Shown piece by piece: positions 1 through 7,125 of a stretch of 51,472 bases of DNA. The DNA is taken from NCBI GenBank assembly GCA_947482825.1, contig CANKMT010000033.1:1-51472 (forward strand), read 5' to 3'. Positions within the stretch are counted from its first letter, which is position 1; every line of letters starts with the position of its first letter. The notes under the pieces were generated by a model. That model worked only from the letters and a program-made list of their open reading frames with translations, ran no database searches and was not told the origin of the DNA. Source of the stretch: Betaproteobacteria bacterium (GTDB taxonomy: Bacteria; Pseudomonadota; Gammaproteobacteria; Burkholderiales; SG8-39). The position numbers and the translations under genes were made by a program.

Positions 1-120
1 AAGGACATGCTCTCGGGCCATCTCTGCCGCTGCACCGGTTACTACCCGATCGTTGCAGCCATCCTCGACGCGGCCATCGAACTTCGCGCCGCCTCCCCAA
101 TTCAAAAGGAGAAACCATGA
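1..120 (+). CDS. (2Fe-2S)-binding dehydrogenase small subunit, C-terminal end only
   Basis: The window opens inside this gene; the last 39 codons are visible. They contain LCRCTGYYPIVAAI, the conserved second cluster motif (CxRCxGY) of the small [2Fe-2S] subunit of xanthine dehydrogenase / carbon monoxide dehydrogenase-type molybdenum hydroxylases. In that family the subunit passes electrons from the molybdenum cofactor subunit to FAD. The stop codon overlaps the ATG of the next gene in ATGA at 117-120, which suggests translational coupling with the enoyl-CoA hydratase-like gene. The substrate cannot be told from this fragment. An aromatic or CoA-thioester hydroxylase would suit the neighbours, but that is inference. 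Confidence 0.8.
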   Translation, partial: KDMLSGHLCRCTGYYPIVAAILDAAIELRAASPIQKEKP

Positions 121-926
121 CCAAGTACGCCCAGGCCCGCGGCGAGCTGCTCGCCGAACTCGACGGAATGCGCTTGGAGGTTGATGCCGCGAAGAAGGTC
201 GCGACGCTGACCCTCGACCGCCCGCCGCTCAATATCGTTTCCTACAAGGCGCGTTCGCAGATCGGCGCGCTGTTCGAGGAGTTCGGGCGCGACCCGGACG
301 TCGGCGTGGTCGTCGTGCGCGGCGCCAACGGCGTGTACACCTCGGGCGGCGACGTGCGCGGCTTCTTCAAGGTGCCGCGCGACGGCATGTCCCACCTCGC
401 CTGGAACATCGGCGCGCCGGAGCGCTGCCCCAAGCCGGTGATCTGCGCGATGGAGAAATACGCCTTCGGCGTCGGCTGGGAATTGGCCCTTGCCTGCGAC
501 TTTCGCATCGCGACCAAGGACACGCTCGTCGCATTGCCCGAAATCACGATCGGTCAGATGCCGGGCTCCGGCGGCAGCCAGCGCGTATTGCGCATGGTCG
601 GCATGACGCGCGCCAAGGACATGGTGCTTATGGGCCGCCGCCTGCCGGCGGCCGAGGCGCACTCGTGGGGCCTGATCACCGAGGTGGTGGAGGACTCCGC
701 GGCTCTTGACAAGACGATCGCCAGCTACTGCGCGAAGCTCAATGCGCTTTCGCCGCTCGCGCTCTCGTCGCTCAAGCGCGTGCTGAACCAGGGCGAGGAC
801 TGCAGTTTGGAGGCGAGCTTCGACCTCGAAGGCCACGCCTACGAAAAGCTGCGCGATTCGCACGACTACAAGGAGGGCGCGGAAGCGTTTTTCGAGAAGA
901 GGAAGCCCAAGTACACTGGAAACTGA
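117..926 (+). CDS. enoyl-CoA hydratase/isomerase family protein
   Basis: A 269-residue crotonase-fold protein, the usual length for the family, which hydrates, isomerises or cleaves acyl-CoA thioesters in the cytoplasm. The oxyanion-hole region is at GANGVYTSGGDVRGF (residues 69-83). Both positions equivalent to the two catalytic glutamates of rat enoyl-CoA hydratase are acidic: E122 in GVGWELALACDF and E142 in LPEITIGQMPGSGG. That supports a true hydratase or related lyase rather than a non-acidic homologue. It begins in ATGA overlap with the iron-sulfur subunit, and 15 bp separate it from the acyl-CoA ligase, so the three probably form one operon for activation and beta-oxidation-like breakdown of an organic acid. 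Substrate unknown. Confidence 0.85.
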   Translation: MTKYAQARGELLAELDGMRLEVDAAKKVATLTLDRPPLNIVSYKARSQIGALFEEFGRDPDVGVVVVRGANGVYTSGGDVRGFFKVPRDGMSHLAWNIGAPERCPKPVICAMEKYAFGVGWELALACDFRIATKDTLVALPEITIGQMPGSGGSQRVLRMVGMTRAKDMVLMGRRLPAAEAHSWGLITEVVEDSAALDKTIASYCAKLNALSPLALSSLKRVLNQGEDCSLEASFDLEGHAYEKLRDSHDYKEGAEAFFEKRKPKYTGN

Positions 927-941
927 ACGCGGAGAAGCGCC

Positions 942-2474
942 ATGCTCGATCTAGGACGCACATTCCTGCAAAGCGTCGAGCGCCGGCCCGGGCGCCTCGC
1001 GCTGGTCGATGGCGAAATCAGGCTGACCTACGCGCAGTGGTACGACCGCATCCGCAGGGTCGCAGGCGGCCTTTCCGCGCTCGGCCTCAAGCGCGGCGAC
1101 CACCTCGCGGTGATCCTCCAGAACCGCTGGGAAATGGCAACGCTGCACTGGGCCTGCCAACTCCTTGGCGTGATCGTCACGCCGGTCAACTGGCGCGCCA
1201 AAGGTGACGAGCTCGAATATTGCGTTCGCGACGCCGAGGCGCGCGCGATTGCATTCGAAGCGATCAGCGCAGAAGCGGTTCGCGAGGCGAGCGCCTGCGC
1301 TGCGATTCCACGCGTCGCGATCCGGCAGGCGGCCGGGGGCACACACCAATTCGAAGACCTTCTCGCGGCTGCGCCCCCCGAAGAACCCTTTCGCGCGGGT
1401 GGCGAAGACATCTCTCTCATGCTCTACACGTCGGGCACGACCGGTAAGCCGAAAGGTGTGCCGAGGCGCCATCGCGCCGAGCGCGCCGCCGCGGTTGCAC
1501 AGGTCGCCCAATACAGCTACGCAGTGGGCGAAGTCACGCTGGGCGTCATGCCGATGTACCACACCATGGGCGTAAGGTCGCTCCTGTCGATGGCGATCGT
1601 CGACGGCACCATCGTCTGCCTGCCGCGCTTCGACGCGGGCGACGCGCTGCGCCTGATCCAGGCCGAGAAGGTGACCAACCTCTTTCTCGTGCCCACGCTC
1701 TATCACGACCTGCTCGCACACCCGGCGTTTGCGTCGGCCGACATCTCATCGGTGACCAAGATCGGGTTTGCCGGGGCGCCGATGAACGACTCGCTGCTGC
1801 AAAGGCTCGACGAAGCGTTCAAGCCGGAGTCGTTCGTCAATCACTACGGGTCCTCCGAGATCTACACCTTCACCATCGACCGCAAAGCACCGGCCAAGCC
1901 TGGCAGCGCCGGGCGGGCCGGTTTCAACGCACGGATCCGAGTGGTGAAGCTCGACGCCGCGGAGGGCCGCAGCGGCGCCGAAACGCTTGCAGCGCCAGGC
2001 GAGGAGGGCCAGATCATTGCCGACCTGGCCGGCGAGGAAGCCTTCGAAGGCTACTGGAAGCGTCCGGACGCCGACGCCAAAGCCCTGCGCGAGGGCTGGT
2101 ACTTCACCGGCGACACCGGGTATTTCGATCGCGACGGGGACCTTTTCGTCACCGGCCGCGTCGATGACATGATCATTTCGGGCGGCGAAAACATCTCGCC
2201 GGTGGACATCGAATCGGTGTTGTCCCTGCATCCGGCGGTCGACGAAGTGGCGGTCGCGGGCCTCCCCGACGAGCGCTGGGGCCAGAAGGTGGTCGCGTTC
2301 ATCAAGGCACGCGGGCCGGTCGATGCCGGGGCGCTGGACGCGCACTGCCGGGAATCGACCCTGCCGAACTACAAGCGCCCGCGGGAATACGTCTTCGTCC
2401 AGGCGGTGCCCAAATCCCCGGTCGGCAAAATCCTGCGGCGCAAGCTCGTCGCAGGGGAGTATGAAAAAGCTTGA
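942..2474 (+). CDS. AMP-dependent acyl-CoA synthetase/ligase
   Basis: A 510-residue adenylate-forming ligase (ANL superfamily) that converts a carboxylic acid, ATP and CoA to acyl-CoA, AMP and PPi. The P-loop-like motif LYTSGTTGKPKG is at about 161-172. The hinge region GWYFTGDTGYFDRDG is followed by VTGRVDDMIISGGENISP, and the catalytic C-terminal lysine is K496 in PKSPVGKILRRK. All diagnostic motifs are intact. The start at 942 has a GGAGAAG ribosome-binding site at 931-937. Closest in style to benzoate, cyclohexanecarboxylate or fatty-acid CoA ligases, but the substrate cannot be assigned. It probably feeds the adjacent enoyl-CoA hydratase-like enzyme. Confidence 0.88.
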   Translation: MLDLGRTFLQSVERRPGRLALVDGEIRLTYAQWYDRIRRVAGGLSALGLKRGDHLAVILQNRWEMATLHWACQLLGVIVTPVNWRAKGDELEYCVRDAEARAIAFEAISAEAVREASACAAIPRVAIRQAAGGTHQFEDLLAAAPPEEPFRAGGEDISLMLYTSGTTGKPKGVPRRHRAERAAAVAQVAQYSYAVGEVTLGVMPMYHTMGVRSLLSMAIVDGTIVCLPRFDAGDALRLIQAEKVTNLFLVPTLYHDLLAHPAFASADISSVTKIGFAGAPMNDSLLQRLDEAFKPESFVNHYGSSEIYTFTIDRKAPAKPGSAGRAGFNARIRVVKLDAAEGRSGAETLAAPGEEGQIIADLAGEEAFEGYWKRPDADAKALREGWYFTGDTGYFDRDGDLFVTGRVDDMIISGGENISPVDIESVLSLHPAVDEVAVAGLPDERWGQKVVAFIKARGPVDAGALDAHCRESTLPNYKRPREYVFVQAVPKSPVGKILRRKLVAGEYEKA

Positions 2475-2563
2475 GGCCATGCTGTCAACCGTGGAGCCCG
2501 GGGCGCGTTAGTGGACGTGGATCCGCTTTGGATCGACCCATCCATGTCTCCAGGAGGACATCA

Positions 2564-2779
2564 ATGACCAAGCAAAAACTCATCGCCGCCCTGATCGCTT
2601 CGGCCTTCAGCGCCTCCGTGTTCGCCCAGGCCGCGGCCCCGGCCACGCCGTCAACCCCGACCCCGTCGACGCAGGCCAAGTCGGCCAAGTCGGCCGACTC
2701 GAAGCCGGCCGAAGCCAAGCCGGCCAAAAAAGCCGCCAAGAAAAAGGCCGCCAAGAAAAAGGCCGCCAAAAAGGCCTAG
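2564..2779 (+). CDS. small exported Lys/Ala/Pro-rich protein
   Basis: A 71-residue protein. It starts at 2564 with a strong AGGAGG site (2552-2557); an upstream in-frame ATG at 2471 is rejected because it lies over the end of the ligase gene and has no such site. Residues 1-22 form a signal peptide ending in SVFAQ. The rest is a Pro/Thr/Ser linker followed by a highly basic KPAKKAAKKKAAKKKAAKKA-type tail resembling histone H1. No catalytic domain is visible. Such proteins recur in betaproteobacteria without a firm function; binding to polyanions such as DNA, RNA or polyphosphate outside the cytoplasm is a guess from charge. It stands alone, followed by a good terminator. Confidence 0.7.
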   Translation: MTKQKLIAALIASAFSASVFAQAAAPATPSTPTPSTQAKSAKSADSKPAEAKPAKKAAKKKAAKKKAAKKA

Positions 2780-2821
2780 CAAGGAAAAGATCGCCTCCGG
2801 CCCTTTACGGCCGGACCGCAG

Positions 2822-2857
2822 GGCCCGCCCGGGGAGACTCCGGCGGGCCTTTGTTTT
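2822..2857 (+). terminator. rho-independent terminator
   Basis: An 8-bp perfect GC stem (GGCCCGCC at 2822-2829, GGCGGGCC at 2842-2849), with a small inner GGA/TCC stem, is followed by TTTGTTTTT. It lies 42 bp after the Lys/Ala-rich gene and ends that transcript. Confidence 0.85.
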
Positions 2858-2957
2858 TGATGCGAATTTGTGGGCGGACGCGTCGGCGCGCGAGGATTGC
2901 GGCGCTCGCGCGGGAGCCCGCCGGGCGATAATCCAGCTCTCGCACCGGCCGATCCCC

Positions 2958-3803
2958 ATGAGACCTAGTTTCGCCCGCCTTGCCCCTTTGCTGACTGCGT
3001 TCGCGCTGGCGCTGTACTCCCAGGCCGTGCCGGCGCAGGGCGACACGGTCACCACGCCGCCATTCGTCACCACACCGCCCGAGGTCGTGGACCGGATGCT
3101 GGCCCTCGCCGGCACGTTGCCTTCGGACTACGTAGTCGACCTCGGTTCGGGCGACGGGCGCATCGTCATTGCGGCGGCGAAGAAGTTCGGCGCGCGCGGC
3201 CTCGGCCTCGAACTCGATCCGAAACTGGTCGCCGAAAGCCGCGTCAACGCGAGCGCCGCAGGTGTCGCCGACAAGGCGCAGTTCGCCGTGCAGGACGTGC
3301 TGCGCGCCGATTTTTCGAAGGCCACCGTCGTCACCGCCTATCTCTTGCCCTGGCTCATGGCGCAGCTTTCGCCGATCTTCCTCGATAGCCTCAGGCCGGG
3401 CGCGCGGATTGTCACGCACGCCTTCGTGTTTCCGAGCTGGAGGCCCGACCGCGTGGAGAAGGTGCGGCTCGCCGTGCCGCACCCTTCGCAGGGCGACGAG
3501 AGCACGATCTACCTGTGGGTCGTCCCGGCCAATTCGCGCGGGTTCTGGCAGGCTGCTTCGCCGGAGGGCAAGTGGTCGCTGCGCATCGACCAGAATTTCC
3601 AGGAGGTCGACGTGGAGGCGACGCTCGCCGGCGCTCCGCTGAAGATCGCAAACGCAAGGCTCGAAGGCGACCGCCTCTCCCTTTCAGGTACGCTGCGCGG
3701 CGCGCCGTTCGCATTCCGCGGGCGCGTCGAGGGCTCCCGCATCGCAGGCGAAGCCGAACTCGGCGCCGACAAACGAATCACTCCCTTGGTGTTCACCAAA
3801 TGA
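2958..3803 (+). CDS. class I SAM-dependent methyltransferase with an N-terminal signal peptide
   Basis: 281 residues from the ATG at 2958; a longer reading from 2868 would put arginine-rich sequence in front of the signal. Residues 1-27 look like a Sec signal peptide (hydrophobic LLTAFALALYSQA, cleavage near VPAQ-GD). The domain behind it has SAM motif I, VVDLGSGDGRIVIAA (59-73), and the acidic ribose-binding position in GLELDP (83-88). About 100 C-terminal residues form a separate beta-rich-looking segment. The methyl acceptor is unknown. An exported SAM enzyme is odd because SAM is a cytoplasmic cofactor; the N-terminus may instead be a membrane anchor. Its stop overlaps a repeated ATG leading to the ThDP enzyme. 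Confidence 0.75.
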   Translation: MRPSFARLAPLLTAFALALYSQAVPAQGDTVTTPPFVTTPPEVVDRMLALAGTLPSDYVVDLGSGDGRIVIAAAKKFGARGLGLELDPKLVAESRVNASAAGVADKAQFAVQDVLRADFSKATVVTAYLLPWLMAQLSPIFLDSLRPGARIVTHAFVFPSWRPDRVEKVRLAVPHPSQGDESTIYLWVVPANSRGFWQAASPEGKWSLRIDQNFQEVDVEATLAGAPLKIANARLEGDRLSLSGTLRGAPFAFRGRVEGSRIAGEAELGADKRITPLVFTK

Positions 3804-3839
3804 AAGTCGCTGACGCCCTATGAAAGTCGCTGACGCTCT
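3800..3839 (+). repeat. 20-bp tandem duplication of a start-codon region, creating a 7-codon leader ORF
   Basis: Bases 3800-3819 and 3820-3839 are near-identical tandem copies of ATGAAAGTCGCTGACGCCCT; one base differs. The first ATG overlaps the methyltransferase stop (ATGA). It opens a frame of seven codons (MKVADAL) that stops at a second ATGA overlapping the real start of the ThDP gene. Because 20 is not a multiple of three, the first copy cannot be an N-terminal extension of the enzyme. Confidence 0.9.
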
Positions 3840-5430
3840 GGCCGCCACCCTCAAGGCCTACGGGGCCCGCTGGGCCTTCGGGATCCCGGGCAACGATGTG
3901 CTCGAAACCGTGCGCGCCTGCGAAGAGGCCGGCATCGGGTTTGTGCTGGGAAAGAGCGAGCCCTCGTGCGCGTTCATGGCCGATGCGGTCTACCAGCTCA
4001 CCGGAAAGCCCGCGGTGCTGATCCCGGCGCTCGGGCCGGGAATCTCGAACGCAATGTCCGGCATTGCCGGCGCAATGCAGGAGCGCTCGGCGATCGCGGT
4101 GCTTTGCGGCGAGATGGCTTCCAACCGGATGGGCATCTACAACCACCAGGTGTTCGATCACGTTGCGCTCGCCCGCCCGGTGACCAAGTACGCCGAAAAC
4201 CTCAATCCCAAGCGCGCCGCGCAGCAGATGGCCAAGGCGCTCGACATCGCGCTCGCCTATCCCGCGGGCCCGGTGTTCCTCAACGTGCCCTCGGACTACA
4301 ACCGCGAAGAGGCTTCGGCAGAAGAGGCGAAGGCGCCGGCCCAGCGGGCGGTCACCCTGCTAGATGCGGCCTCCGTGACACGGCTGCGCACGAAACTTGC
4401 AGCGGCCAGGCGGCCGGTGGTGCTCGCCGGGCGCGGCGCCCTCATCGGTGAGGCGCCGGCCGCCTTCGCGAAATTCGTCGAGGCCTGGAAGCTGCCGTTC
4501 TTCACCACCTACAAGGCCAAGGGCATCGTCAACGAGTCCCATCCGCTGTGCCTGGGCAGTGTCGGGCTTTCGCCCGTTGTGGACACCGAAAACCTCGCGT
4601 TCATCAAGGAGGCCGACTGCATCGTCCTCGTCGGCTTCGACCCGATCGAGTTGCGCGACGCCTGGCTCGATGCGTGGCCGCAGTCGCTCTCTGTCATCAG
4701 CATCGACTGGGCCGCGCTCAACCACCGCATCTTCCCGGTCGGCGAAGAGGCGCTTGGCGACGTGCCTGCGATCCTCGAGCAGCTCATGCCCGGGTCCGCG
4801 GCGTCGAATGAATGGAAGGTCGGCCGGCTCGACGGCCTGCGCGCAAAAGTCGCGCACATCGTGCGTCCGCGATCCCCGGCCAAGGGCATCAGCCCGGCCG
4901 CACTCTTCCATGCGGTGAGCGCGCAAGCCAAGGACGACTGGATCATGACCGTCGATGTCGGCGCGCATCGCATCCTCGCCAACCATGTCCTCCAGTGCCG
5001 CGTGCCCGGCCAGCTCATGCAATCGAACGGCCTGGGCTGCATGGGCTACGCGGTGCCGGCGGCGATTGCGGCGCAACTCGTCCATCCGGAGCGCCCGGTG
5101 GTCGCGATGCTGGGCGACGGGTGCATGCTGATGACGCAGGGCGAGTTGGCGCTTGCGGCCGAGCGCGAGTTGCCGATCGTGGTCGTGGTCCTGAACGATG
5201 CGGCGCTTGCGCTGATCAAGCTCAAGCAGTCCAAGATGAACATGTCGCCGCGCGCGACCGACTTCAAGTCGCCGGATTTCGCGAAGATCGCCGAGGGCTT
5301 CGGCGCCAAAGGCGTGCGCGTCGACACGATCGAAGCGTTCGGCAAGGCGCTCGCGGAAGCGGTTGCGTCGCGCCGCTTCACGCTCATCGACGCGCAGGTG
5401 GACCCCGCCGAGTACTGGGAACAGATGTAA
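3820..5430 (+). CDS. thiamine diphosphate-dependent enzyme, acetolactate synthase / benzoylformate decarboxylase-like
   Basis: A 536-residue three-domain ThDP enzyme. The N-terminal PYR domain has the cofactor-activating glutamate E47 in GKSEPSCAFMADAV. The C-terminal PP domain has the Mg-ThDP motif, starting GDG at 432-434 and ending at N459 in VVLNDAALALIK. Family members decarboxylate or ligate 2-keto acids; the length suits acetolactate synthase-like proteins, oxalyl-CoA decarboxylase or benzoylformate decarboxylase. No regulatory subunit gene is nearby, so biosynthetic acetolactate synthase is unlikely and a catabolic 2-oxoacid role is preferred. The true start is the second of two duplicated ATGs. 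The stop overlaps the next gene as TAATG. Confidence 0.82.
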   Translation: MKVADALAATLKAYGARWAFGIPGNDVLETVRACEEAGIGFVLGKSEPSCAFMADAVYQLTGKPAVLIPALGPGISNAMSGIAGAMQERSAIAVLCGEMASNRMGIYNHQVFDHVALARPVTKYAENLNPKRAAQQMAKALDIALAYPAGPVFLNVPSDYNREEASAEEAKAPAQRAVTLLDAASVTRLRTKLAAARRPVVLAGRGALIGEAPAAFAKFVEAWKLPFFTTYKAKGIVNESHPLCLGSVGLSPVVDTENLAFIKEADCIVLVGFDPIELRDAWLDAWPQSLSVISIDWAALNHRIFPVGEEALGDVPAILEQLMPGSAASNEWKVGRLDGLRAKVAHIVRPRSPAKGISPAALFHAVSAQAKDDWIMTVDVGAHRILANHVLQCRVPGQLMQSNGLGCMGYAVPAAIAAQLVHPERPVVAMLGDGCMLMTQGELALAAERELPIVVVVLNDAALALIKLKQSKMNMSPRATDFKSPDFAKIAEGFGAKGVRVDTIEAFGKALAEAVASRRFTLIDAQVDPAEYWEQM

Positions 5431-6362
5431 TGCGGCCGGCCGCGGTTGTGAGGGCGGCGCGATTCGCCGCGGGACTCGCGGCGGCGCTGTCGATGCCCGC
5501 TCTGGCGCTGCCCGCAGGCGACCATGCGATCACGCTCCGGGACCGGGCTTACATCATTCACGTCCCCGCCAAGCTCGAGGCGAAGCCAGCCTTGGTGCTC
5601 AACTTCCATGGCGGCGGAGGCAATGCGCCGGCCCAGCAAAAGTACTCGCGCATGGATGAACTCGCTGATCGCGAGGGGTTCCTGGTGGTGTATCCCGAAG
5701 GCACCGGCCCGTTCGAAGGCCGGCTGCAGACCTGGAACGCCGGCGGATGCTGCGGCAGCGCGGTGCGCGACAACGTGGATGACGTCGGATTCGTGCGGCG
5801 ACTGCTCGATGATCTCGCACGCCGGCAGGCCTACGATCCGGCTCGCGTCTATGCCACGGGCCTCTCCAACGGCGCGATGATGGCCTACCGGCTCGGCGCG
5901 GAAATGTCCGATCGGATAGCGGCGATCGCGCCGGTGGCCGGCGCAATCGCGGTCGAGCATTTCCCGACTGCGAGATCGGTGCCGGTCATGCATGTCCACA
6001 GCGTGGATGACCCGCGTGCGCCGATCGCAGGCGGCCTCGGGCCGCCTTTCCCGATGACCAGCACGCGGGTGATGCACCTCGCGGTGGACACGGCGCTCGG
6101 CGAGTGGGCCAAGGCGAACGGCTGCGAGTCGCCGATGGAGCAGCGCGAGCGCAAGGAGTGGCAGGGCCACACCGCCACGCTGTTTGCGTATCCCAAATGC
6201 CGCGCGGAAGTCCTCCTGTGGAAGCTCACCGGCGCCGGGCACGTGTGGCCCGGCGGGGAACCCGACTATTTCCCCAAGCTGCTCGGGCCCGGCACAGCGG
6301 TGATCGACGCGAACCAGGAGATGTGGCGCTTCTTCGCGCGCCACCGGTTGCCACAGAACTAG
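5430..6362 (+). CDS. secreted PHB depolymerase / feruloyl esterase-family alpha/beta hydrolase (LpqC-like)
   Basis: 310 residues from the ATG at 5430, which overlaps the preceding stop. A signal peptide covers about residues 1-30 (AARFAAGLAAALSMPALALP). The core has the oxyanion segment LNFHGGGGNAP, a WNAGGCCGSA disulfide-region motif typical of LpqC/FaeC-like esterases, the nucleophile elbow GLSNGAMMAY, and a C-terminal histidine in GAGHVWPGG. It should act in the periplasm or outside the cell on polymer esters or feruloyl-type esters; the exact ester is not determinable. It closes the run of plus-strand genes, and the next gene converges from the other strand with 46 bp between them and no obvious terminator. 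Confidence 0.8.
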   Translation: MRPAAVVRAARFAAGLAAALSMPALALPAGDHAITLRDRAYIIHVPAKLEAKPALVLNFHGGGGNAPAQQKYSRMDELADREGFLVVYPEGTGPFEGRLQTWNAGGCCGSAVRDNVDDVGFVRRLLDDLARRQAYDPARVYATGLSNGAMMAYRLGAEMSDRIAAIAPVAGAIAVEHFPTARSVPVMHVHSVDDPRAPIAGGLGPPFPMTSTRVMHLAVDTALGEWAKANGCESPMEQRERKEWQGHTATLFAYPKCRAEVLLWKLTGAGHVWPGGEPDYFPKLLGPGTAVIDANQEMWRFFARHRLPQN

Positions 6363-6408
6363 CCTGCGGCGCCCGTGACGATCGCGCGCTTGCCCTCGAG
6401 CCGCATGC

Positions 6409-7125
6409 TCATGTGCGCAGGAACCCGCCGTCCACGGCGATCGTCTCGCCGGTGATGAAATCGGACCAGTCCGAGGCGAGGTAGACGGCGGTGCGCGCGA
6501 CGTCGTCCTCCGCGGCCAAGCGCCCCATCGGAATGCGCGCGACGATGCGCTGGCGCGCTTCGTCGGTGAGCAGCTTGTTCACCATGTCGGTTGCCACCAC
6601 CGCAGGCGCGATCGCGTTCACGCGGATGCCGAACGGGCCCAGTTCGCGCCCCAGGCCCTTGGTCATCGCCACCACCCCGGCCTTGGTGGTGCCGTACCAG
6701 ACGTTGCCGAACGCGCCGCCGCCGCGGTCATAAGACACGGAGGCGATGTTGACGATCGCGCCGCGTCCGCGCCGGCGCATCGCCGGCACCGCGGCCTGCA
6801 CGCAGTTGTAGACCCCGGTGAGGTTCACCGCGACCAGCTTGTCCCACGCCTCGGGGCCGGTGGCGTCATAGGGCCCGTTGGCGAGCAGTCCGGCGTTGTT
6901 AACGAGGATGTCGAGTCCGCCGGCCTCGCGCTCGATGCGCTCCATCGCCCGGCCGATCGATGCGCGGTCGGCCACGTCCATCACCAGTGGCGCGGACGGG
7001 TCGACATCGCTCGCATACACCCTCGCGCCGTGCTCTGCGAACCGCGCGGCGATCTTCGCCCCAAGACCCCGCCCCGCGCCCGTGACGAGCACGACGCGGC
7101 CGCCGAAGTCGGCGTGCATGTTCAT
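6409..7125 (-). CDS. SDR-family NAD(P)-dependent oxidoreductase
   Basis: A 238-residue classical short-chain dehydrogenase. The dinucleotide motif TGAGRGLG is at 15-22, NNAG at 76-79, and the catalytic S129, Y144 and K148 (YGTTK) are all present. D40 at the end of the second strand (VYASDVD) suggests NAD rather than NADP. The start ATG overlaps the stop of the carboxyltransferase gene (ATGA), so it is the last gene of the minus-strand biotin-carboxylase-like cluster. In other genomes such SDRs oxidise hydroxyacyl-CoA or secondary alcohol intermediates; here it probably works on the product or precursor of the carboxyl-transfer step, which is inference. Confidence 0.87.
   Translation of the reverse strand: MNMHADFGGRVVLVTGAGRGLGAKIAARFAEHGARVYASDVDPSAPLVMDVADRASIGRAMERIEREAGGLDILVNNAGLLANGPYDATGPEAWDKLVAVNLTGVYNCVQAAVPAMRRRGRGAIVNIASVSYDRGGGAFGNVWYGTTKAGVVAMTKGLGRELGPFGIRVNAIAPAVVATDMVNKLLTDEARQRIVARIPMGRLAAEDDVARTAVYLASDWSDFITGETIAVDGGFLRT

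Noticed and set aside
2868-2957. Upstream extension of the exported methyltransferase
   Set aside because: It would place arginine-rich residues before a convincing signal peptide and start next to a terminator.
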